Shown here: positions 53,701 through 64,000 of the stretch, in pieces | How positions within the stretch are numbered: position 1 is the stretch's first letter | How the letters are laid out: each line of letters starts with the position of its first letter | Source: Glandiceps talaboti | Taxonomy: Eukaryota > Hemichordata > Enteropneusta > Spengelidae | Direction of reading: 5' to 3' | DNA length: 64,000 bases | NCBI RefSeq assembly: GCF_964340395.1 | Contig: NC_135557.1 | Location: 5,210,216 to 5,274,215, forward strand | Position numbers and translations under genes: made by a program | The notes under the pieces: generated by a model | The model's input: only the letters and a program-made list of their open reading frames with translations | Told to the model about the DNA's origin: nothing | The model's database searches: none

Positions 53701-55530
53701 CTTTGCAATCCACCACAGTATTAATGTTGTACAGGAAGAGGAAGAAGTCTACAGTTACTATCAGGGTTGGTCAGCTTGTCATGGTAAGAATTAATAGTCT
53801 GTAACATCTCCATGTCATTTGGAAGAACTATGCAGCATTTGCGCCAACAACGACATGTATTAAATTAGTTACCTATAGAGGTGGTCTTTATGAGAAACAG
53901 AAGTTGTAAAATGAACAAGACTATTGCTCACATTATCAACTGTCATGTGAAGCATGTATTTATTATTTGTAAAAAAATCCATAACCCATTCACGATTGTT
54001 TTGTCAAATATCAAATACAATATCAACAATAATTAGTAAACAATTCAGCCATTGAAAGGAATAGTGAAACTGTTTCCATTGACATGTAGAGTGTATTTGA
54101 CAAAAAGAAAAATGAAAACTGATTACAGCTCCTGGGTTTGAATATTTGAGATCTCTTTTAAAAGCCATACTAGCGAGAAGATTTGATGGGGTACCTGGTA
54201 TATGATGCTATGGGAAACATAGGTGTTTAGGAATTATTGATTGTAAATTCTGAGAAATTTTTATAAATTTTGAAGATTACTGTATCCTTAAACAAGAACA
54301 ATCTGTCTCTAAATTATTCTTGGGGTTATTAAACAAAGCCCTAATCCCCTGCTATGGCCACTGTCTTTTACATTGAATTGAGCTGAAGACGAGGGACCTG
54401 CGTACACTCATAAAGTTGTGTAGTACATACATGTGTCTGTGTTTGTGAATAACTTAAAGCTTGAAATCACTGGACCTACTGCTAAAGTTGATGCATTTGT
54501 TTAGGTGTTACTAGGGTGTCAACTTTGGGAAACTTGTTAAAGACAAAGTGACTGTACCATAGATGTTGATAGGGTAACAGAACAACTTAAAGTTAACCCT
54601 AGACACAGCTTAGTTAGAATGTCTGGTACTACAAGACTGATAATCCATTTGATATAATAAAGATGGCAACCTGTTCAGTGAAGGATGAGTGCAAATTTAG
54701 TGGAAAAATGTGAAACCTACACACTAAAATGGCTGATGAGATTTGTGTATTTATTGGGGTGTCCAACGAGACTTAAAATGCACATTAATGGCTATATTAC
54801 AAATAGGGACAAGGAAAACACAACCACCACACTCCTAGCAATATGTTGACTAATTGATGTTGGAGTCAAAAGAAGCGAGATTAATAGGGAACTTGCAAAC
54901 CCGCCATGTTGAATGTTGCATCATGGGAAATGGGATAATAAATGCTAAATAAATTAGTATTGTAAACAATAATTTTACATTGTTTGTAACCACACAATCA
55001 ATTTATAGTCTCCCTGACCTTTATGGAAGGTTTATTTTATTGGTAGCTCAAGATTAGGTATTACGATAACCACACATAATCCCACAGGCCTTTGCATCTG
55101 AGCATGCTCAGTCTGGATTGAAAGTGTGCTGCTTAGTATTATTCTAAGGTATGTAAACCCCAGCAACAATAATAATGATATAGCACATGCAACATTTAAC
55201 TCTGCTATTACATCAACTGACATATGAAATTAATTTCAGGCCAGCAATTGTGATACAATGTTACAGTGTACTTAATTAGTGCCATCTTGTTATATTCTAA
55301 AACTAAAAAAATGTCTTCTCACTTGTTTGATTATGGAGAATACTTGCTGAGCATTTGCACATAAAATTTGAATTAGAATTACTAGTCATAATTATCGAGA
55401 ACTTGAAATTCAGTATTGTCATACCATTACAATTGAAGAATACCTAACCCATACAAATCATCAGTGTATTTATTTGGTAGACTCTGTTGCTCAGTCTCTT
55501 TGCGTATGCTTTGGTCACCTCTAGTCTAGA
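50714..55530. other. Long stretch without recognisable gene
   Basis: No frame on either strand has a recognised domain or convincing splice partners. GGTT-rich sequence lies at 51780-52030. Three phrases with CATCACCAAGAACAC, CACCACA and GGAAGAAG near 53520-53750 form a loose 110-base repeat. It could be noncoding exon sequence downstream of 50713. Confidence 0.45.
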
Positions 55531-55532
55531 CA

Positions 55533-55559
55533 CCTAACCCTAACCCTAACCCTAACCCT
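55533..55559. repeat. Short interstitial telomere-like repeat
   Basis: Four CCTAAC-type units, the metazoan telomere motif TTAGGG on the other strand, lie in unique sequence. Confidence 0.85.
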
Positions 55560-55874
55560 TCACCATTAACCAAACTAGCAAATTAACCATAATGTTAATC
55601 ATATCTGTAAAGACTAACACAAACCAGCTTTGAGTGATTGTTAAGCTTACGCAAAGAGAAAACACAACTTTGTTCTTCCATTCCATATAATGATGATTTT
55701 GGGGATATAATTAATGCTAGTATACATTTTGTATCATGTTATTTGTCATTGTACTGAAAACTTTGATATAGAATAGAATCCATATGGGTACCAGAATAAT
55801 TATACCACCTCTATACATCTTTTATTGGGGACAGTTATACTTTTCTGAGGAAATACCTGTACTACTTTCATGAG

Positions 55875-57860
55875 GCGAGGGTCAATAACTATACAACTAC
55901 ATGTATATTTTTATAAGGAGATGACTACATTTTACTTTCATTGGGGAACAGTTACACTTTACTTTGATTGGGGAACAGTTACACTTTACTTTGATTGGGG
56001 AACAGTTACACTTGACTCTGATTGGGGCACATTTACAATTTACTTTGATTTAGGAACAGTTACACTTTACTTTGATTGGGGAACAGTTACACTTGACTCT
56101 GATTGGGGCACATTTACAATTTACTTTGATTTAGGAACAGTTGCACTTTACTTTGGTTTGGGAATAGATGCAGTTTACTTTTATTAAGGAACGGTTATAC
56201 ATTACTTTGGTTGAGGAACAGTTACACTTTACGTTGATTGGTGAACAGTTTCACTTTACTTTGATTGGGGAACAGGTACACTTTACTTTGATTAGGAGAC
56301 AGTAACATTTCACTTTGTGGAACAGGTACACTTTACTTTGATTGGGGAACAGTTACACTTTACTTTGATTAGGAGACAGTAACATTTCACTTTGTGGAAC
56401 AGTTACACTTTACTTTGATTAGGGAACAGTTACAATTTACTTTGATTGGGGAACAGTTAAACCTTACTTTGATTAAGGAACCGTTACACTTTTAGGAAAC
56501 AGTAACACTTTACTTTGATTGGGGAATAGTTGCACTTGACTTTGATTGAGAAATAGTTGCACTTGACTTTGATTGAGGAACAGTTACACTTGACTTTGAT
56601 TGAGGAACAGTTACACTTGACTTTGATTGAGAAATAGTTGCACTTGACTTTGATTGAGAAATAGTTGCACTTGACTTTGATTGAGGAACAGTTACACTTG
56701 ACTTTGATTGGTAAACAGTTAAACTTTACTTTAATAGGGGAACATTTACAATTTATTTTCATTTAGGAACAGTTACACTTTACTTTGTTTGGGGAACATT
56801 TACAATTTACGTTGATTTAGGAACAGTTACACTTAACTTTGGTTGAAGAACAGTTCCACTTGACTTTGATTGAGGAAGAGTTACACTTTACTTTGATTTA
56901 TGAACAGTTACACTTTACTTTGATTGGTGAACATTTCCAATTTACTTTGATTTAGGAACAGTTGGACTTTACTTTGGTTTGGGAATAGATACAGGTTACT
57001 TTGATTAAGGAACAGTTACACTTTACTTTATTTAAGGAACAATTATACTTTACTTTCATTAAGGAACAGTTACACTCACTTTTCTTTGATTGAGGGAACA
57101 GTTACACTTTACTTTGATTGGGGAACACTTACACCTTACTTTGATTAGGGAACAGTTACACTTTACTTTGATTGAGGAACAGTTGCACTTTACTTTGATT
57201 GGGGAACAGTTACACTTTACTTTGTTTGGGGATCAGTTACACTCTGATTAAAGAACAGTTACACTTTGATTGTTGAACAGTTATACTTTGATTGGTAAAC
57301 AGTTACACTTTACTTTGATTGGGGAACAGTTACACTTTACTTTGATTGGGGAACATTTACAATTTACTTTGATTAGGAACAGTTACACTTAACTTTGGTT
57401 GAAGAACATTATCACTTTCCTTTGATGGAGGAACAGTTACACTTCACTTTGATTGGGGAACAGTTACACTTTTCTTTGATTGGGGAACAGTTACACTTTA
57501 CTTTGATTGAGGAAGAGTTACACTTTACTTTGATTGGGGAACAGTTACACTTTACTTTGATTGGGGAACAGTTACACTTTACTTTGATTGGGGAATAGTT
57601 ACACTTTACTTTGATTGGGGAACAGTTACACTTTACTTTGATTAAGGAAAAGTTGCACTTTACTTTGTTTGGGGAACAGTTACATTTACTTTGATTGAGG
57701 AACAGTTGTACTTTACTTTTAGGAACGGTTACACTTCACATTTGATTGGGGAACTTTTACACGTTACTTTGATTGAGGAAAGGTTATCCCTTATTTTGAT
57801 TAGAAATGTTACTTTACTTTTAGTTTGCTAGGGGAATAGTCTCACTTTACTCTGACAGGA
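55875..57860. repeat. 27-bp minisatellite, about 70 copies
   Basis: The unit is GGAACAGTTACACTTTACTT plus TGATTGG. Because 27 is a multiple of three, stretches without indels read as repeating nonapeptides (GTVTLYFDW on the plus strand, KVKCNCSSI on the minus strand). Many units carry one or two substitutions or small indels, and no splice or start signals surround it, so coding is unlikely. Confidence 0.93.
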
Positions 57861-58239
57861 AATAGTCTGGATGCCAACTTGGTTTAACACTAAACCACAT
57901 CTGGTCAAAGTCCCTCAATCTGCACAAAAGGTTGTTCATCTCATCAGTGAACCCCAGCTGCTATAATGATGAACAGTGTATAAGTAGCACCCAAAGCTGA
58001 CAAATATATCTTTACATAACTGCCCCAATAACCACTGTCTTTATGAGGGCTGTGTTATTGGTTAGAAATGTGTGATTCATTAAAAATAAAGGTATGATGT
58101 TAATGACTGTTTGGGTGGGTGTGTATGAATTTTAAATTACATTAAATTGCAGCTTATGCATCTCAAGACTTGTAGAGTAACAACTTGACTATACTGTGAG
58201 TGGAGATGTAAATAGTAACAGTTCTGTATAGGAACTAGA

Positions 58240-58560
58240 CTAACCAGCGAACAGTTGCACTTTACTTTGCTTTTGGAACAGTTACATTTTACTTTGATTG
58301 AGGAATAGTTACTCTGTAATTTTATTGGGGTACAGTTGTACGTTACCTTGATAGGGGGACAGTTTTACTTTAGTTTCATTGGAGAACAGTTACATTTTAT
58401 TTTGATTGGTGAACACTTATACTTTACTTTGATTAGGAAACGTCATGCTTTATTTTGATGTGGGAAGAGTTACAATTTACTTTGCTCTGAGAACAGTTTA
58501 TACTTTACTTTGATTGCGAGCCTTTACACTCTATTTTCATAAGGGAAAAGCTGTACATTA
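58240..58560. repeat. Second, more diverged block of the 27-bp minisatellite
   Basis: About 11 degenerate units with GAACAGTT..ACTTTGATT resume after 380 bases of unique sequence. Confidence 0.85.
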
Positions 58561-60189
58561 CTTTTAAAACTTGTGTATTAAATGGTAAATTGTGGCAATA
58601 CGGCAATTTTTTTTAAATAATTTTATCTATTGCGTTGTCTATAATTGCTCCTTATGTACTTTGAATGAGCACTATATATTACCTTTGAATAAATGTTAAT
58701 TTTGTGCCAAACAAACCAAAGTGGTTTTAGCAGTGTATTGTTACTACACTATACTTGCTACCATTGTAACTGAGCAACATTTGAATAGATTACGTCATAT
58801 GATGTGAAACATGATCATCTCGCATGTATGGAGATTTTTTGTACAAACAATTATTTGTAAAATAAAACTTCTTTTAGTAATTTTCCCAATGTGTTTCCTT
58901 TTGTAAATATTTTGCCTGGTTTCCATGGCAACTCAGTTTTTAATAATTTGTATGAATATATATGTATACACACACACATATATGTATGTATGTATATATA
59001 TATATATATAACAGTGATCAGTGTGATGATCGCAACAGCATCAAACAACTGTTCTTGCGAATGTTGCTTGATACTGTTATTTACACAACTCTACATACAT
59101 ATGTATTGAGCAATATTTATTCTAGTATAGACATTTTAAGTATATCGGGTTTATATGTGTACATTATATACTAGTATACATGTATGTTGATTATTAATAT
59201 CATCATGAAAATGTGTCAACTGGTATATTTTTTGAAAGGTGATACATTTTTATAGATTTCAATAAAGCATTATTATACTATTGTCACAGTTTCCATTCGT
59301 ATTTATTCCCACTAGACAGAGCACGGAGAGCACTATAGGAATGACTATCTGTTATCAGTCCTATTCCTGATATGCATAATTAATGTTCAATCAGTCCTGG
59401 CATACATTTTGTGTACTGTAGGTGACATGTACATGTCACTTTATTTCAATAATTTAAATACCTTACTCCCTAGGGTCATGTATGTGCAACCGTCCATGCC
59501 CACCTCTATCATAATACACACAGGCCAATGTCAACAAAACATGGTAAATATCTAATACTATAGCGATCCTGTGCATATGCACGTCACTTCATTTCTTGAT
59601 TCTTCCAGAAACATCCAAATGGTGACCATTTTTGTCACAAAAATTAACATTTTGCCTAGTAGCATCGGAAGCTTAGAACATGTAAAGACTATATATTAGT
59701 TTCTACACCCATATTATCTATGAATGTCGACAAACTGGCACATGACACTGACCTTGACCTTCAAGGTAATTTGGCCATAAATTAAAATTCACATTTTGCC
59801 AAGTAACATCGAAAACGTGGTTGATAGACTCTACATCCCTGTTATCAATGGAGAGCTTTCTAATGACACTTTGACCTATTCCCTCATTTTCAAAGCCAAA
59901 TAGGCAAGGCATTTATCTGTACTCCAACCCTCTACACGTCATTGGATAAAAGCAGTCACATGAACCTACAGTTTATCACTATTGGCCAAAGATATGGGAT
60001 TATGCAAATCCACTATTAAATTAATTGGTATCATAATAAGCTACTGGCCAAGTGTGAAGGGATTTATATGTTTGCACACCTGTATCCATTTACTAAACAA
60101 TAGACTAATGTTCCTACACCCCATTTACTATGTTGTCTTTGGTTCTCAGTTCAATATTTGTATCTGGCAACTTATAAATTCCTTTAAAT
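58561..60189. other. Non-coding, with (AT)/(GTAT) tract and diverged dispersed repeat
   Basis: A short CA/TATG/AT tract lies at 58969-59010. The part 59570-59900 (CAAATGGTGACCATTTTTGT, TAACATTTTGCC, TTCTAATGACACTTTGACC) resembles the dispersed repeat at 63470-63660. No gene recognised. Confidence 0.45.
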
Positions 60190-61110
60190 AACAGGATTAC
60201 ACCCCTTTGGTTTCAACTGCAATGTTTCCGTTTCATCATTAACTGAAGTTCGACTTTGATTATACAAATATTTAACCACTATTCGTTGCCATTCACCGAA
60301 ATAATCTAAAGCAGCTTCACGTGTCTTGTTACTTTCGTGGACTTCTCTCAGTATTAAACAAAACGTTTGAAACTGGGTATATCTGAACGCATCGGTACTT
60401 TATAGTCTTTGAATGAGTAGTGAACTTCAGGTGGGACGAACATTAAAAGACGATCATTAAAACCGTCGGTGTCATCGCGTGTCAGCATTTCCGCCACAAA
60501 CGTTGGTTGAATGAAGCCAGTTACGTTGCAGCAGGTGTGATCCATTGAACCAACGCCGTTCTTGAAATGACGATGCCAGCTCCCACCGTTGTTTAATGAC
60601 AATAAAGTCTTTCTGTCTAATGTTGAACCTGAACTCTTGTATGCATTGAGCATTTGAAACATACTGTCGATTTCATCATAAACACCAACGGCCTGGTTAT
60701 TGCTTCTCATCATGACATCATGCAAACCTTCGAATGAGAATTTGTCCAGGAGGAGACATGGAAGTAGCACTGGCCTCTGTGTTAGAATTCTTAAATTCGG
60801 TCTGCATTGCTTGCTGAATCTCTGTAATTGGCTTGGTGATGCGTTTGCAGGCAGCGGTCTTCTTTTCACCTTTACTAGCAGCGAAAATGGTCCATACGAT
60901 TGCTAGTTCCTCCCATTCATCGGGAATGTTAACAGCTGCATTTGCACCCATCATACCTGCACATGCCGTTAACAGTGGAAAATAGATGAACTGCTTCGGA
61001 CAACCAATAGCTTCAGCATGAGCTTCTATTGTCTTCTTCATCGTCACGTTACAAACTCCATCAACATCGAAGTTTTGTTGCTGGGCTGCTACAATTCGTT
61101 GTTTTAGAAT
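60190..61110 (-). pseudogene. DUF3987-like (primase/helicase-type) gene, frameshifted
   Basis: In coding order: AAQQQNFDVDGVCNVTMKKT, then GCPKQFIYFPLLTACAGMMG, IPDEWEELAIVWTIFAASKG (with a KGEKKTAA segment in place of a P-loop-like G-x-KS), a frame change near 60750-60790, LLDKFSFEGLHDVMMRSN, VGVYDEIDSMFQML, LSLNNGGSWHRHFKNGV, NVTGFIQPTFVAEML and DGFNDRLLMFVPP. A second frame change near 60360 leads to LILREVHESNKTREAALDYF. This motif order matches bacterial and phage DUF3987 proteins as I remember them. The 5' part recurs at 41700-42095. Two frame breaks suggest a dead copy, unless short introns are hidden. Confidence 0.6.
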
Positions 61111-61319
61111 ATGGCTTGCTGTTTACATCTTGCACCTCACTCGTCGAACTTTGTACCGCAACTGACCAAATGTTGCACGTGTCAAAGCTTTGGATTACTA
61201 TTTTATTTGTTGTTATGACTTTCCTAACCCCCCCCCCCCCCACAACATCTGTTGGCTTTCATGTCGTGAGAAATTTAGCAGAAGCAATACCATTATCACT
61301 ATATGTGTTACATCTGGTT

Positions 61320-61745
61320 TTAAAGGTGATTCAAAATCCCCTCATTCACTATTGCTATTTTGCTAGACATGTTTGTGAACTGAATTCTGGTTTTAAAACT
61401 TTAAAAAAGCGTCTGCAAACACCTTAAAATGACCCTTTTTCAGTCAGTTGCCTTCGGATTTACTTCGAGAGTTTTCGGGTATTTCCGGTCCCACCTAGAC
61501 AACGCGATTTTGTGACGTCATAGAGGGACATTGTTAGCGCCAAGGCTATGGCGAGCGTAGCTAGTCAACTGGTGAATAAAACTAAACAACATTGTGAAAA
61601 AATACATTGCTGATTGTTGTTATAGACACCAGTAAATAGAAACTACAATCTACACGTCTTATTAACCAACATTTACCGATATTTACTCACACTATCTACT
61701 ATATAGTTGCATAATATTAGAGATTTGAAGTTTCCATATTATGTC
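61320..61745. repeat. Non-coding element, copy 1
   Basis: It begins TTTAAAGGTGATT and ends near CATATTATGTCCC. It contains GGATTTACTTCGAGAG and GATTTTGTGACGTCATA. Copy 2 is at 62270-62693 in the same orientation. A TGACGTCA palindrome lies in both. Confidence 0.85.
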
Positions 61746-61901
61746 CCTAGCCTATATATGGTAAAATAAATCAAATCAGCTAGACTAGATATACATAAAC
61801 ACTTGTAATTTCGGGTGTTTCACAGTCAATGACTTTTATTTATCTGATTTTTATCATTTGTCTATAAGAAGCAATATTAGCTATTAGCTGGCTATTAATG
61901 G

Positions 61902-62270
61902 CTAATAGCGGCTATAAGAAAGCCCATGAAGAAAGCTGATGGGGTGGAGAGAAGCATTTATGTTGCCAGCAATGATTATTTTATGAGATGGACAGAATTT
62001 GTTGATGATTTCATTTATTTCGTCAAGTGTAGATTCATATTTGTTGTAACCATTGGTAGGGTTCCTTGAAGGCATATAGGCGTTTATTATACAGACCGGT
62101 ATTTCATCGTTAATTGTAATCACTCCAATATTGTTCCAACCATCTGGATGGATATTGACTATGTCATCAACTTTCTGTGACCACAATGTTGCTATACCAC
62201 CATAACCTCGTTGCCTTTGAGTTGGTGGGATAGGGTATTCTGTGTCGACAGATTGACTGAAGACTTTAGC
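61902..62270 (-). pseudogene. LINE endonuclease fragment
   Basis: Minus-strand reading: RGYGGIATLWSQKVDDIVNI, VITINDEIPVCIINAYMPSR and HKIIIAGNINASL. This is the central part of a LINE apurinic endonuclease, with the usual GDFN/GDLN degenerated to AGNIN. It is interrupted upstream by the insertion at 62270-62980. Confidence 0.7.
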
Positions 62271-62693
62271 AGTTTAAAGGTGATTAAACATGCTCGCATT
62301 CACTATCGCTAATTTGCTAGATGACATGTTTGTGAAATGCATTCTGGTTTTAAAACTTTACAAAAGCATCTGCAAACACCTTAAAATGACCTTTTTTTCA
62401 GTCAGTTCCCTTCGGATTTACTTCGAGAGATTTGGGGTATTCCCGGTCCCACCTTGACCATGGGATTTTGTGACGTCATAAGGAGTACTCGTTAGTACTA
62501 AGGCTATGACGAGCGTAGTCACTAGGTGAATAAAACTCAACAGCATTGTGAAAAAATACATTGCTGGTGGTTAACATAGACATCAGTAAACAAAAACTAC
62601 AGTCTTATTAACCAACATTTACCGATATTTACTCACACTTTCTGACTAATTGTCAGTGTCTGTGGGTATGAATGCTAAAATATTATGTCCCCA
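62270..62693. mobile_element. Non-coding element, copy 2, inserted in LINE
   Basis: About 85 percent similar by eye to 61320-61745. It forms part of a roughly 700-base insertion separating the two LINE endonuclease parts (62270 and 62995). Confidence 0.7.
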
Positions 62694-62977
62694 TAATACA
62701 GACCACACCAGTCACACACTTATTTCCTATCACATTCTTTCACAAGAATTCGCTACCATCACAGCTGTAGTACACTTCTCCACATTACAAGTCACACTCA
62801 CCCATCTTGCCATCGACCAGATCAGTAGTGCCCTCTGCCCAAAGTCGTTTTGGTTTATGCTAGATTTATTTGACATGTAGTTACCTTTGCCTTTGTTATG
62901 TGTGTCTTGTATTATTGCTTTAGTATTATTTTATTTCCCTTAAACAACTCGTTTTCTAACTTATCTGGATGTGTGTG

Positions 62978-63289
62978 TCAAATAAACGGTTTTTTTTCAT
63001 ATTCGTACAGCCAATGAAGGTATAGTAGGTCAACTGTATTGAGTATCTTTGTAATGTAGTTAGTGTTTGTTTTAATGTTCTTTACATTAAATGTTGCTAG
63101 TTTAATCTGTTGAAGACTGGTATTTCTTGGTTGCTTGATATAAGGAGTGCTGAGAGGATTATTTTTGTTTGAGTTTCTATGTCCTCTGTGTGTTTTCCGA
63201 TGGCGTTTGTCTAAAAAATGATTGTCGGCTTGATTTGACTCATTTGTTAAGGGCGGTATGGTACATTCATTGTATTCAAATGTCTTCAC
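62978..63289 (-). pseudogene. LINE N-terminal region with endonuclease start
   Basis: A basic, Asn/His-rich leader (KRHRKTHRGHRNSNKNN) precedes LATFNVKNIKTNTNYITKIL and VDLLYLHWLYEYE, the first strand and helix of a LINE endonuclease. Its continuation lies at 62270 beyond the insertion. Confidence 0.65.
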
Positions 63290-63960
63290 TTATGTTATCA
63301 ATCATGAGCTTTTTAATGACACATTTACTTTTGACCTTGACCTCCATCTTCAAGGTCAAATAGCCATATTATTGTCAAAGTGTGCATGTATATCTTTGAT
63401 ATGTATGGACTGATTTCAACCAAACCTTGTTTTGTACAAATATCAGATGCTATAGTCTGGATATACACATCACTTCGTTTCACAACACCCACGATAACAG
63501 CAAAGGTGGCCATATTTGCCATAAATATTCACATTTTGGCCGATAACTCTTGACACTTACAGATACAGACCCTATTCAAGTGCCTTCGTCATGGTTATAA
63601 ATGATGAGCTTTCTAATGACACTGACTTTTGACCTTGACTTTCATCTTCAGAGTCAAATAGCGATGTATTCTTATTTTGAAATCATTAAGATAATATAAA
63701 TATTAATGTCAATGTGCCTGAAATTGTCAAGGATCTAGACCTAATAGATAAGAAATGAACAACCCTTTCAGGTGTTGTCAGTGTATCTTTTTGATTGCCT
63801 TAAAGGCCATGCCATAGTTGTTGTCCTTTTGGACTGACAGCTTGCGACATAATGTACAAATTAAAAAACTTGTTGTAGTGACTACAAGAAATACTTTTTG
63901 GGAGCTATGTCTTCCATGAAGACTTTTTCTATTGTTAGATTCATTCTGAGATGCTTCTTA
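63280..63960. repeat. Inverted copy of the dispersed repeat at 32030-33110
   Basis: ATCATGAGCTTTTTAATGAC, TGACAATTTCAGG-type and GTAGTGACTACAAGAAATAC segments match the reverse strand of the earlier copy, in reversed order. Confidence 0.7.
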
Positions 63961-64000
63961 GTGATTTACAGGTCCATTTTATTTAATAGTATCGTTCCGT

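Noticed and set aside
55870-57598. Nonapeptide repeat protein in the 27-bp minisatellite
   Set aside because: Frames are repeatedly broken by indels and no start, splice or domain context exists.

Overview
This window is intron-rich, AT-rich metazoan DNA crowded with microsatellites and transposons. The proteins point to a marine invertebrate, but I cannot name the species. Only a minority is coding, and genes had to be assembled from short exons by matching splice sites and reading-frame phase.

Layout: (1) 264-12042, plus strand: 16 exons of a PARP14/PARP15-type ADP-ribosyltransferase. They give the C-terminal part of one macrodomain, two further macrodomains, a WWE-like region and a complete H-Y-hydrophobic catalytic domain. 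All phases agree and the sum is 1003 codons plus a stop; the 5' end lies outside. (2) 15198-18613, plus: a membrane-anchored or secreted C-type-lectin-like protein with an EGF-like exon that runs directly into a CTGT/GTAT microsatellite. (3) 21759-27194, plus: signal-peptide exon, trefoil (P-type) exon and an unrecognised 96-residue exon. Its first intron holds a 2.7 kb TIR transposon. (4) 39053-30686, minus: an unrecognised protein in at least six exons. (5) 39608-47736: an 8.1 kb element bounded by inverted copies of one end sequence built on arrays of about 20-bp repeats. It carries broken minus-strand genes for an OTU-type protease, a DUF6589/RNase H-like putative transposase and an endonuclease-like domain, and it sits inside a LINE remnant. 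(6) 48365-58560: tandem repeats, a possible noncoding spliced transcript, a tRNA-derived SINE and about 2 kb of a 27-bp minisatellite. (7) 60190-63289: a frameshifted DUF3987-like helicase/primase-type gene, a duplicated 400-bp repeat and an interrupted LINE endonuclease, then dispersed-repeat copies.

The most unusual signals are two hammerhead-ribozyme-like motifs embedded in TA-repeat-flanked elements. One forms a perfect 80-bp-arm head-to-head palindrome. The other is the 8.1 kb composite transposon with its protease cargo. The PARP, lectin and trefoil genes have family roles in immunity or mucosal defence, but nothing in the sequence shows that they act together.
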